A stretch of 64,000 nt of DNA from Dermacentor variabilis (lineage: Eukaryota > Arthropoda > Arachnida > Ixodida > Ixodidae). The stretch spans positions 228,666,024-228,730,023 of the forward strand of contig NC_134571.1 of NCBI RefSeq assembly GCF_050947875.1. The letters are read 5' to 3'. A program made the translations under genes and the position numbers. How positions within the stretch are numbered: position 1 is the first letter of the stretch; each line of letters begins with the position of its first letter. Under the pieces are notes generated by a model. That model was given only the letters and a program-made list of their open reading frames with translations, was not told the origin of the DNA and made no database searches. This document shows positions 1-8,705 of the stretch, in pieces.

Positions 1-1
1 T

Positions 2-1378
2 ACGCGTGTTCAAAACAATGCGCAACTCACTAAGGGTAAACTCGGCCGAGCAAAGCACCTCAACGTGCTCCAAGATTGCCCTCGTAGGAAAGTAGCGCAG
101 GGGAGCGAGGAGTTCAGCCTTGTTGTGCGGCGGTAGTTCGCAGGATGCACTGACGGGGCGCACAGACGGTGGCGGTGGGGCGAAGGCATCGGCGAAGAGT
201 TCGGCCAGTTGCTCTGTGCTCAAGCCCGTAGCCACCGCGATGGAGAGTGCAGGATGGCGAGGGATCTTGGGACGGAGGAGGGAAGCGAGAATGCGCCAAG
301 GGCGCGACTTGTCGCGAGTGTCCTCCAATGACACGCAGAGACTTTGCCAGCTCTGACTGCGGCGCTGCCTGGCGTGACGGCGACACGCAGCGTCCAGGCG
401 GTTGTATAAAGTCCAAAGCTCCACCTTGTCGCTCTTGATGGCACGGCGTTCGGCGCGACGACGGACAGCGCGCAGATTGAGAAGCTTGATATCGGGGACC
501 GGCGTTCCAGCAGGCACCGCGCACGATTTTGTAGCGGCATCCAAACACCTCGTAAGATGCGTAAGAAAGTTTGTATTTGCCGGAGGGGATATTGCGCAGA
601 GGGACCGAAAATGGGACCAGTCCGTGACACGGTACGTACATGTCCTCGTGCGGTTCAGGCCGAGCGGGTCGAGAGAGATCGGATAGTGATCCGACCCCTG
701 CGTGTCAGGGCTGCGAACCCACTCGTAGTGGCATCGCTCACTCGCGAGCGACAAGTCAATCGCACTCCCGTGTACTCTCCGACGCACAAATGTGGGACTT
801 CCGGTGTTGATGATTAGCAGGCCCGAAGCATGGATGGAACTCAGCAGGTCCCTGCCGTTAGGCTCACTGTGGGCGCTTCCCCACGCCGTGTGGTGGGAGT
901 TGAAATCACCGCACACGACACAGTCACCACCGATGCGCGCGGTGAGGCTCTCGATGAAGGTCGTATCCCACCGTCGTACGGGTTGCACGTACACGCTGGC
1001 GACACAAGTGTCGACCCCCCCAACGCGTACAGTCACAGCCACACACTCTACGGAGGTGGGCACAATGTCGGCCACACGAACGACGGCTTGGGCAAGGCGC
1101 GCACGGACGTAAATAGACGCGCGGGAGCGACCGGGTTGATGGAGCGGATCACAGCACTGCACGTTGGCGCAAGTCCGTAACTCGCAGGTGGTCGCACTGT
1201 GGTAGCCCACAAATCCCGGAAAGTTGCACTCCCCGTCGCGCGTGTATGTCTCTTGCAACGCGAGCACGTCGTACTCGTGCAGAAGTAGGTGTTCGGAAAG
1301 TTCGGCGTGTCGTCGGCGCAGCGAGCGCACGTTCCACTGCAGGATGCGCGGCCGCCGTTTTGCTGTGCGACTAGCCAT
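2..1378 (-). CDS. LINE-A ORF2, apurinic-type endonuclease and pre-RT linker, open to the window edge
   Basis: Reading the minus strand from the ATG at 1378-1376 gives about 459 codons without a stop, running off the left edge. The product would be the target-nicking endonuclease of a non-LTR retrotransposon, with the RT to follow outside. Visible endonuclease motifs in order are LQWNVRS near residue 13, LALQETY near 43, ASIYVRARL, VCGDFNSHHTAWG near 157, SAIDLSLAS and a GSDHYPI box near 233. After it comes an Arg- and Ala-rich linker typical of the stretch before RT. The start is chosen because the ATG overlaps the stop of the ORF1 tail frame. Absence of any stop contrasts with the frameshifted ORF1 and suggests a fairly recent copy. 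Confidence 0.85.
   Translation of the reverse strand, partial: MASRTAKRRPRILQWNVRSLRRRHAELSEHLLLHEYDVLALQETYTRDGECNFPGFVGYHSATTCELRTCANVQCCDPLHQPGRSRASIYVRARLAQAVVRVADIVPTSVECVAVTVRVGGVDTCVASVYVQPVRRWDTTFIESLTARIGGDCVVCGDFNSHHTAWGSAHSEPNGRDLLSSIHASGLLIINTGSPTFVRRRVHGSAIDLSLASERCHYEWVRSPDTQGSDHYPISLDPLGLNRTRTCTYRVTDWSHFRSLCAISPPANTNFLTHLTRCLDAATKSCAVPAGTPVPDIKLLNLRAVRRRAERRAIKSDKVELWTLYNRLDAACRRHARQRRSQSWQSLCVSLEDTRDKSRPWRILASLLRPKIPRHPALSIAVATGLSTEQLAELFADAFAPPPPSVRPVSASCELPPHNKAELLAPLRYFPTRAILEHVEVLCSAEFTLSELRIVLNTR
1371..1378 (-). other. ORF1 stop / ORF2 start overlap
   Basis: The minus strand reads ATGGCTAG: the TAG closes the ORF1 tail frame and the ATG, five bases upstream of it, opens ORF2. 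Such an overlap fits ORF2 translation by termination-reinitiation, as discussed for other two-ORF LINEs. The overlap is seen directly; the mechanism is inference. Confidence 0.6.
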
Positions 1379-2855
1379 GGTGATTGTGTTGCTGTTGACA
1401 TGCCACTGCCTGCAGGCAGATGGCCCGGAGCGGATGGTCAGCTGGCAGCAAGGTGCTGACTGCTTGCATGGTGAGCAGCAGGTTTTCTACCAGCTGAGCC
1501 ATAGTAGTTTGGGCGGGTGGAGCAGCAGTATCCTGTGTCTGCTGGCGTTGAGAGGCACGAGGGGCTGGTAGTATCGGCGGCCACGATGTTGCGCTTATGG
1601 TTAACGCGAACCACTGCAACACCGGGCCGCGAAGAGAGGGTTGCAGCGAGTGAGAGGCGCGGTGCTCCTCGGAAGGTTCCGCCGGGCGCCGAGGGACGGA
1701 AGAGCACCGTACCGACGACCGCGGGGTCAACCGGAAGTGCAGCAGTCGCCAGGGCTCGTGCACGGCGCCGGTCCCTCTTTGACTGCACCAGCGTGAAGTC
1801 GGACGTGGTGGACTCGCGGGCGGATGGTGTCACTCTCTGTGCTGCGGCTGTAGGCACACTGGGGGTGACCAGGGTAGCGGGCGGGCGCCGCGAGTCGTCC
1901 GTTGCCCCGGGAGACGAACGGGAAACATGGGCAGGCCCCTTCCTCTTCTTCTGCTTCTTCTGCCCCTTTGGCTTCGGCCGCGAAGCAGGCTGGCATGGTG
2001 CGTCCTTCAGGAACCGCGCCGCGGGGTGATCAGGGCCCTGATGTGACGAAACAGTGGGTGTTGCGTCCGTCAGCTCCATCTCGTCGGCAGCGCTTTCGTT
2101 TGTAGATGGTTCGCTAGCAGACGCTGCAGGGGACGCGCCGCCATCAGGAGCAGACGGCGCGTCGAGGATGGTTCCGGGTGCGCCCTTGCTCTGAGGGGGC
2201 GCGGAGGCGGCGGCTGTAGACTCGGCGGGATGTCGAGAGGTGGTGCTCGCCCTTCTTGGAGGGCCTCCGTCTTGGGCGGCAGGCAGAGAGGAGTTGGCGG
2301 CTGTTTCGCCCGAGTGTGGGGAAATGGCGCTGCCGTGGTCCGGTTGCTGCACGTGGCAGCTGGCTGCCGTGTGCTGCTCCGGGCTGGGGGGAGAGCTCGA
2401 CGGCTGCTTACGTCGCCCGGTTGGCTCCTCGTCCTCGCTCTCCGTCTCGCGGGCGCGTTTCCGGGAACTGGACATATCCATGTCCTCGTCGTCGGAGGGG
2501 GGGAGCGGGACCGAAGCATGGGGCTCTTGTACTGGGTGGCCGTCGTGGAGAGGCTTCGAAGCGGTAGTAGGCAGGGGGGGATCCACAGGGAGATCGAGGG
2601 TGGCGGCCCGTTGACTGAGCCACTGGCCCAGCATGCGAGTGGCACGAAGTTCCAGGTCCTCCCTTGCCCGGAGTTCGTCGAGGGATGCAGGGCCGAGTGT
2701 CACCAGGCTCAAACTGGCATGGCGACGGTGGCGAACGCGTGGTGGGCGCTCTCCGGGCGAAGCGAAAACCATCTTGGCCCGAGACTTCAGAGCGACACGC
2801 AGCCTGCGTCAGTCTCGGAATCGCTGGAATCATGAGGAACCATAGCATCCAGCAT
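1371..2855 (-). pseudogene. gag: LINE-A ORF1, gag-like protein, frameshifted
   Basis: The central frame (1438-2772) encodes 444 residues: a basic start, a Ser/Pro/acid-rich middle with a likely nuclear-localisation patch (SSRKRARETESEDEE), and a C-terminal block with FRPSAPGGTFRGAPRLSLA and VNHKRNIVAADTT, a style seen in ORF1 proteins of arthropod I-like LINEs. No CCHC knuckle is visible. An acidic N-terminal stretch from an ATG at 2855-2853 lies in another frame and hits TGA at 2787-2789. The C-terminal tail (TMAQLVENLLLTMQ) is in a third frame that ends at TAG 1371-1373. Two frame breaks, near 2790 and near 1570-1600, make the copy unlikely to give full-length protein. Confidence 0.75.
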
Positions 2856-2860
2856 TGTAG

Positions 2861-3649
2861 TCACTTCTCGACCGTGGAGGAGACTGAATACGTCATTCTT
2901 GTTTCTTGCTGAGCTGTATTATAAGCAAACGTTATGTATGGTAATATTCGGTCCCAGTTCTTGTGTTCCACATCGACACACATGCACAGCACGTCTGCGA
3001 GAATCTTGTTGAGGCGCTCCGTAACTCCATTGCTTTGCGGGTGATAGGCCGTCGTCCTTGTGTGTGCCGTGCCACTGAGGGTGAGTACAGTTCGCAAAAA
3101 TTCAGCCGTGAACGCGGTTCCCCTGTCGGTTACGACGACCGCTGGAGCACCGTGCCTCAGGACGACGTTTTCGATGAATAACTGTGCGGCCTCGGCTGCT
3201 GTGCTGCTAGGAAGTGTCTTGGTTTCAGCATATCGCATGAGGTAATCTGTCGCGACTATGATCCACTTATTTCCGGCAGCAGATGTTGGGAATGGGCCCA
3301 AAAGGTCCATCCCAATTTGTGCAAACGGCGTTTCCGGCACTGGAACGGGATGTAATACTCCGGCAGGTTTCGCAGGTGGCACTTTTCGTCTCTGACAGTC
3401 AGGGCACATTTTAACGTAGTGCTTCACGTGTGCTGCGAGCCATGGCCAGTAATACTTCTCTTTGATCCGTGCTAATGTTCTTGTGTAGACTAAGTGACCT
3501 GAGGTAGCTTCATCGTGACAGGCCTGCAAAATTTCATTGCGGAGAGTTTTAGGGACGACTAGCAGATATCTCTTCCCTGTTGAAGAGAAGTTCCTCCTAA
3601 AAAGAACACTGTTGCGTAGGCAGAATGATGACAAGTGCCTTGAGAACAA
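2861..3649 (-). pseudogene. pol: Gypsy-A integrase, C-terminally cut by LINE-A
   Basis: The frame encodes the integrase that joins element DNA to the genome. The zinc-binding HHCC part is present (HDEATSGH, then CPDCQRRK), followed by the core with all three acidic residues: GMDLLGPFP, VVTDRGTAF and NGVTERLNK. The chain loses similarity just after NTAQQET at about 2900; the last 13 residues come from the LINE-A leader and end in a chance stop. The GPY-type or chromodomain tail is therefore not in the window. The frame upstream of 3649 is separated from RNase H by a stop near 3704. Confidence 0.88.
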
Positions 3650-3703
3650 TCTGGGTTTGCTTGTGGTGTGGCCTTCTATAATATCAATTAGTGACGCGAA
3701 TTC

Positions 3704-4334
3704 CTAGTCCTCGTGCTGTTGTTGAGAGATGGTGCCCGCATCAACAACTCCTAAAACGCCTGCTGATTTGTCATCATCTCCGCCTGACGATTCGATCGGC
3801 GATCTGGAAAGGCAGTCAGCGTCTAAGTGCTGCCTTCCCGATTTATATACCACTGTCGTGTCGTACTCTTGAAGCCGCAGGCTCCAGCGTGCCAAACGTG
3901 CAGATGGATCTTTCATGTTGGTTAACCAACAGAGAGAATGGGGGTCACTTATAACTTGAAATGGGCGGCCGTATATGTACGGGCGGAACTTGGCAACTGT
4001 CCATACTACAGCCAAGTATTCCTTCTCTGTGGTGTAGTAGTTCGACTCGGCACGTCAGTGTTCTACTCGCGTAAGCGATGATTCGCTCAGTGTGGTCTTG
4101 CCGCTGAACAAGGACGGTGCCAAAACCTACGTTGCTGGCATCGGTGTGGATCATCGTCGGCGCATCCACGTCAAAGTGGGCAACAACAGCCACAGTTTTT
4201 AGACGGTGCTGCAACTCGTTAAATGCCGCCTCCTGCTCCTCGCCCCACACAATTTGACATCTTCTCTGGTTAAGCATGTGAGCGGTGAGGCGATGCGTGA
4301 AAAACCCGCAATAAATCGCCGGTAATATGCGCAT
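3704..4334 (-). pseudogene. pol: Gypsy-A RNase H domain, two frames
   Basis: RNase H degrades the RNA strand during element reverse transcription. The first frame (3945-4334) shows the MIHTDASNVGFGTVL motif with its catalytic Asp and then YASRTLT; its last third is out of frame. The second frame (3704-4015) resumes with [13 protein letters not shown] and [12 protein letters not shown], then a DADCLSRSP linker before integrase. One frameshift at about 4015-4050 therefore splits the domain. Another frame change near 4250 separates it from the RT thumb. Confidence 0.8.
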
Positions 4335-5743
4335 AGGCCCAGGAAGCGTCTCACTGCCTTTTTGTCTGTAGGCCTTGAAAACTTTGCGACGGCTGCGATG
4401 TTCCCAGGATCAGGTCTGACACCTGTGTGACTTACTACGTGGCCCAAAAACTGTAGTTCTTCTGAGCCAAAGTGGCACTTTTCAGGTTTTAAGGTAAGCC
4501 CAGCAGACCGTATGGCTTGAAGAACCGACCGTAGCCGTCTGAGATGTTCATCAAATGTGGCAGAATAAACAATGACATCGTCTAGGTAGACTAAGCAAGT
4601 CTTCCACTTAAGGTCTTAGAGAACAGTTTCCATTAGCCTTTGGAACGTGGCTGGGGCGGAACACAAACCAAAAGGGGGAATTATGAATTCATAGAGCCCA
4701 TCAGGCGTTACAAAAGCAGTCTTTTCGCAATCCCGCTCATCAACCTCTATATGCCAGTATCCAATTTTTAAGTCAATCGATGAGAAGTACCGTGTATGCC
4801 GTAACCTGTCGAGGGAATCTTCAATGCGGGGTAAGCGATACACATCATTTTTTGTAACCCGATTGAGCTTGCGATAATCGATGCGAAACCGCAGGCTATC
4901 ATTCTTCTTCTTAACGAGTACCACGGGCGATGCCCAAGGGCTTTTTGACGGCTGGATGACATCATCTTCTAGCACTTTCTTGACTTGCTGCTGTATTGCT
5001 TCACGCTCTTTCTCAGCCACGCGATTCGTATGCTGTCCGATGGGTATTGCTGTTTCCTCCGTAATGATGCGGTGTTTCGTGAGTGGCATTTGGCGCACTC
5101 GGGACATTGTAGAGAAGCAGTCCTTAAAATGGTCAAGCAGTTCCCTGAGACTTCGTTTCTGTTGCGGCGCTAAACCTAGGTCAACGTCGACGACGGGTGC
5201 ATGTGGCATCGTATCGGTGGTCGATTCCTCTTTTACAGCAAAGAAGTGTTGAGCGTGGTCAATTTCATCAAAGTATGCCACAGCGGTGCCTATACTGATG
5301 TGCCGGCGTTCATTGGTGAAATTTGTCAGAAGTATCTCTGTGCGACCACTGATTAGGCTGGAGATACCGCGAGCGATGGCAACACCTTGATGGAACAAAA
5401 GTACAGTTAGTTGTTCGGCTACACCGTCCTTGTTAAACTGTTCTCCGCAACTGACGGAGACAAGACTGCATGATAGTGGTGGTATGCAGACGTCGTCGTC
5501 GGCGACGCGTAACGATGTACGTTGGCGATCTTCGTCGTGGCTCGTCTCTGTACTAGTTGACAAGATTATCTCGCCGTCCCGTATGTAAACCACGGCGCCG
5601 TACTCCCTCAAGAAGTCCATTCCAAGGATGAGTGATCTGCAGCACTCATTTAAAATCACAAAAGGGGCGCAAAAGCTGTATTTCCTATCTGGAGTGCAGT
5701 AGTGCAGTATCTGTAGTGCTGAACATGTTCCTGTAGGTGTCAT
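4199..5743 (-). pseudogene. pol: Gypsy-A reverse transcriptase, one nonsense codon before the active site
   Basis: The larger frame (4616-5743) carries the protease C-terminal part (ILGMDFLREYG), a connecting region, and RT fingers/palm: [36 protein letters not shown] and PFGLCSAPATFQRL. It ends at TAA 4616-4618. The same frame then continues at once through LVYLDDVIVYSATFDEHL, the metal-binding YLDD box, and FLGHVVSHTG to CAYYRRFIAGFSRI. Only one stop thus separates the two halves of the domain. After about 4260 the frame shifts towards RNase H. Confidence 0.88.
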
Positions 5744-5905
5744 TATCTGGCCCCCGGCATTTCGACTATAAGGGCCCGTCTATTGCATTTGGACTTTCTT
5801 AAACCGGTTTATCAACTGCTCATGCATTATCGAAAAATCTGCGGCAGTATCAACTAAAGCTGTCACGTCGTGCCCATCAATCGTTAAGAGTAGGTAGGCA
5901 CTCAC
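5744..5905 (-). pseudogene. pol: Gypsy-A aspartic protease active-site region
   Basis: Minus-strand translation upstream of the RT frame gives TALVDTAADFSIMHEQL, matching the retropepsin active-site segment, with Ala at the usual Gly of D-T-G-A. A TAG near 5784-5786 follows, after which the same frame runs on into the ILGMDFL flap/C-terminal part. The changed glycine and the stop both argue against a working enzyme. Confidence 0.7.
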
Positions 5906-6005
5906 AAATTCGTCGGCGTTCCGTTTCTCCGGGTTGCTCTGCTCGTTTCTCTAATGTTAGGGGACTTTCGGCGGTTCGACGACTTGCAACTTTAGGTTGC
6001 CGATT

Positions 6006-6570
6006 TCAGTTTGCCCGCCGTGGGCTTGGAGAGTGGCCTCTCACCACGTCGGCGAAACTGCGACGGTTCGGCGAAGAATAACGCAATGGAGACAGCGAGC
6101 GCGACCGGAGATTAGCTGAGCTGGCTTGTTCCCGAGTGACACGGTCGTCGAACCGTCGATGTCTCTCTGGAAACTGTCGCGGAGTGGCAGGTGACATTCC
6201 CTGGATGCCACCCTGGCGATGAGGGCAAAAACGATAAATGTGCCCTGGTTCGCCATATTGAAAACACAATGATCGGCGATCAGCAGTGCGCCATATGTCG
6301 GCCCTGCGAAGCTCGGGTCGCCTGAAATGCTCCTTCTGTATCCAGGTAGCAATAAGTGGCCGCTGGTGGTACTGCTGTACTGGCCCAGTAGAAAGCTGGC
6401 GACGAACAGCGTCGGCGTAGCTGTTTGCGCCGCGGCTCGAAGCGTGGCTCGGGACACGGTTCTGGGAGTGGCTCAGGTGATGCAAATGCTTGCCGGATAT
6501 CTCGGCGGACAACTTCAGCGACCGAAGCAACAGTCAACTCCATCAGTGTCGCAGTTTGCTTCGCAATCTC
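6006..6570 (-). pseudogene. gag: Gypsy-A nucleocapsid part of gag, altered zinc knuckle
   Basis: After the gag stop at 6571 the coding signal continues, first in the gag frame (RDIRQAFASPEPLPEPC) and then, after a frameshift near 6440, in the frame ending at 6006. This frame contains LCFQYGEPGHIYRFCPHR, a CCHC zinc knuckle whose second Cys is Tyr, then an Arg/Ser-rich tail (RSRSLSPLRYSSP) as expected for RNA binding. The changed Cys should weaken zinc binding. Confidence 0.75.
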
Positions 6571-7200
6571 CTAGCGCACAATATTTCTTATTTGTTCAAG
6601 CAGCAAGGTCTCGTCTGTCACTGTCAGTACTGCGGCTCCTGCAGGCGCATCGTTAGTCAGGCGTACGTATTGCCGGCAACGCTGCTGCAGTGCCCGCTCG
6701 ATTGCTGTGGCTTCCTTAATGAACTCTTCCACTGTTTTAGATGGGTTACGCACGAGACCAGAGAATAGCTGTTCTTTGACGCCGCGCATGAGATGGCTCA
6801 GCTTCTTCGAATCAGGCATGTTGGGATCCGCGCGGCGAAACAAACGAGACATGTCCTCGGCAAACATCGAAACAATTTCGTTGGACTTCTGAATGCGCAA
6901 CTCGAGAAGGCGTTGTGCATTATCTCGGCGATCAGTGCTTCCGAAGGTGTCAAGTAGCCGACGGCAAAATTCGTCCCACGTTGTAAAATGTGCCTCGCCA
7001 TTTTGGAACCACGTCCTTGCGCTACCTTCAAGAGCGAAGTACACATTGGAAAGCTTCTGGTCCGGACGCCACTGATTGATCTTAGCTACGCGTTCGTACT
7101 GGTCCAGCCAGTCTTCGGCGTCTTCATACGTGTCACCGTGGAAGCTAGTGGGGACTAGATTGGTTTGAACAGTCACCTGTGTTGGACTTGCAAGCGCCAT
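6571..7200 (-). CDS. gag: Gypsy-A gag, capsid region
   Basis: This 209-residue frame starts with ATG at 7200, the first Met after the LTR leader. It matches the retrotransposon gag (capsid) family in style: FHGDTYEDAEDWLDQYERVA, LEGSARTWFQNG, TTWDEFCRRLLDTFGS, then helical segments with MFAEDMSRLFRRADP and LSHLMRGVKEQLFSGLV. The protein would form the virus-like particle that packages element RNA. The open frame ends at 6571, before the zinc knuckle, although coding signal goes on beyond, so the stop is probably a mutation. Confidence 0.85.
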   Translation of the reverse strand: MALASPTQVTVQTNLVPTSFHGDTYEDAEDWLDQYERVAKINQWRPDQKLSNVYFALEGSARTWFQNGEAHFTTWDEFCRRLLDTFGSTDRRDNAQRLLELRIQKSNEIVSMFAEDMSRLFRRADPNMPDSKKLSHLMRGVKEQLFSGLVRNPSKTVEEFIKEATAIERALQQRCRQYVRLTNDAPAGAAVLTVTDETLLLEQIRNIVR

Positions 7201-7384
7201 TTCCTGAGTCGGCGAGGTCGCTCACAAAGTTCCTTGGAAGAGGCCGAATTCCGGGCACAGACCTTGCAGTCGGCGGCTTCCGCGGTGCGCAGGTGTCTCG
7301 ACCCGTGGATGATGTCTTGAAGGTCTGGGTGCAGGGCTACTCGCAGGAGTCGTCCCTATCATCAGGTGATGATGCGATACCCAG

Positions 7385-7396
7385 CACCTCCACCAG
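7385..7396 (-). promoter_or_regulatory. Primer binding site of Gypsy-A
   Basis: Directly inside the LTR edge the minus strand reads CTGGTGGAGGTGC. TGG is the expected complement of a tRNA CCA end, and the same TGGTGGAGGT core lies beside the 5' LTR of the other three Gypsy elements in this window. Which tRNA primes is not known from the sequence alone. Confidence 0.6.
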
Positions 7397-7555
7397 TGTC
7401 ACGGCTCACTGCAGACAAGAGTGGAGAGCGGTATTTAATTGAGTGAATTAGGGCAAGCGCTCAGTCCGGGCATCTTGTTCTGTAGCGCCTCGCTTGCACA
7501 CACGAGATCGTCGTGTTCATCGTCAACGTGGTTGAGCACAAATGGCGTCGCGGCA
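7397..7555 (-). mobile_element. 5' LTR of Gypsy-A
   Basis: On the plus strand the segment begins TGTCACGG beside the primer site and ends GCGGCA, followed by ATAT. The outer edge is inferred from the TG..CA rule and from the start of LINE-B sequence right after it; the second LTR is outside the window, so a pairwise check is not possible. At about 159 bp it is short for a Gypsy LTR. Confidence 0.5.
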
Positions 7556-8705
7556 ATATATTCCCAAGTCGCGAACCACCTTCAAAATAACTTTTTTTTC
7601 TTGCCAAAGCAGCACGGTTTCCACCCTAGTCTTTCATGTGAGACGAAACTTTTTGAATCCACAGCTGAGCTTCATTTAAATTTGGAACCATTAATTCAAA
7701 CCGATATCATATTCTTAGATTTTTCCAAAGCCTTCCACCGCGTCCCACACCAACCCACATGTTTAAGTAAAACTCTTGCTTGGGCTAGTTGGTTCATGCT
7801 TGAATGAGTAAAGGCAAGACGCAAATGACCAGGACTGAAGAACGACGCCGGTCCTGAAGGACACAAGGCGCCGATTCTGTCGTTTGTGTGCTTCTTCAGT
7901 CCTGGTCTTTTGTGCCTTGCCTTTACTCATTCAAACAAGTTTAAACATTGATACCTCGACATTGATTCTCTGATGTTATCCAGGATTAACTGTTTCCTCA
8001 CGAACCGCTTTCAGTACACCTGTTCGGGGGGCGTCATTCAGCCACTCTTGAAGTTATCTGAAGCGTGCCTCAAGGTTCTGTCCTTGGGCCGCTATCTTTC
8101 CTCATTGATATCAATGATCTCCCCTCTGGCATCTCACCATCCATTTCATCTCTTCGCTGACGACTGTGTGTTATACCGTAGCATTTCATCCCTCTGTGAC
8201 CACGCAACCCTACAAAAGGACTTACATGTAATTGTGAACCGGTGTTCAGATTGGTTTATGGAGCTTAACATCACCAAGTGCAACTTTATGCCTATCTCAC
8301 GTAAGAGTTCCAATATTGCCTATCCTTATAGGCTAAAGTCATTCAGAATATCCAAGGTTTATACATATGAGTACTTAAGAGTCCTAATCAGCAACAAATA
8401 TGGGATAAACGCGTCACTCAACTCGCCGTTGATGCGTCAAGAACACTGTGTTTCATTAGAAGATCGCTTGCCTTGTCTCTGTCATCGATCCGTAAACTAG
8501 CATACAAGATTTTCATACGTGCTCAACTTGAGTACGCTTCCGCAATTTGGTCCCCTCATTAGAATCGCTGAATGAATACCACAGAATTCATCCAGAATCA
8601 CGCATAAATTTTATTAGTTCAGATTGCGATTGTCACCACAGCATTAGTAATATTAAGTAATCTCTCGGTATCAGCAAACTAGCCCTTAGGCGTAAACTTT
8701 CTCAC
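7556..8705 (+). pseudogene. LINE-B reverse transcriptase fragment (CR1/Jockey-like)
   Basis: Plus-strand pieces spell a LINE RT: KQHGFHPSLSCETKLFES and IIFLDFSKAFHRVPHQ (7600-7750), FLTNRFQYTCSG (7990-8030), HLFADDCVLYRS with the catalytic ADD (8138-8176), then CSDWFMELNITKCNFM, and a tail with LEYASAIWSP near 8530 and a basic segment to about 8700. It is split by a hairpin insertion at 7775-7936, and small indels move the frame several times. Gypsy-A interrupts it on the left. The right end meets LINE-C in opposite orientation. Confidence 0.8.
7775..7936 (+). mobile_element. Hairpin insertion 1 (head plus 43-bp inverted arms)
   Basis: A head reading TTGGGCTAGTTGGTTCATGC precedes an inverted repeat: arm 7800-7842 pairs with arm 7892-7934 with few mismatches, around a roughly 49-bp loop. 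It interrupts LINE-B RT. GTTTAA occurs on both sides and may be the core of the target duplication. The head is related to those of the insertions at 13048 and 26277. No coding capacity. Confidence 0.7.

Larger units (their letters stand above)
1..2899 (-). mobile_element. LINE-A, non-LTR retrotransposon (I/R1-like), 3' part off the window
   Basis: Two minus-strand reading frames in the order gag-like ORF1 then endonuclease ORF2 define a non-LTR retrotransposon. Its 5' end lies near 2895-2899, where the integrase frame of Gypsy-A stops matching and a short leader begins. It inserted in the same orientation as Gypsy-A. The reverse transcriptase and tail lie beyond position 1. The clade call is by protein style only. 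Confidence 0.85.
2900..7555 (-). mobile_element. Gypsy-A, Ty3/Gypsy LTR retrotransposon, 5' LTR to integrase
   Basis: Minus-strand order is LTR (7397-7555), primer site, gag, nucleocapsid, protease, reverse transcriptase, RNase H, integrase, the Ty3/Gypsy order. It stops inside the integrase C-terminal part at about 2900, where LINE-A has inserted, so the pol tail and 3' LTR should lie left of the window. It interrupts the LINE-B fragment on its right. Several stops and frameshifts show an old copy. No env frame is seen in the part present. Confidence 0.9.

Noticed and set aside
114..641. 175-codon minus-strand frame
   Set aside because: Shadow of LINE-A ORF2 in a neighbouring frame; the endonuclease-linker frame is open through the whole stretch.
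2230..2835. 201-codon plus-strand frame with related overlapping frames
   Set aside because: It lies antisense to LINE-A ORF1, whose gag-like protein explains the region; GC-rich sequence opens several frames by chance.
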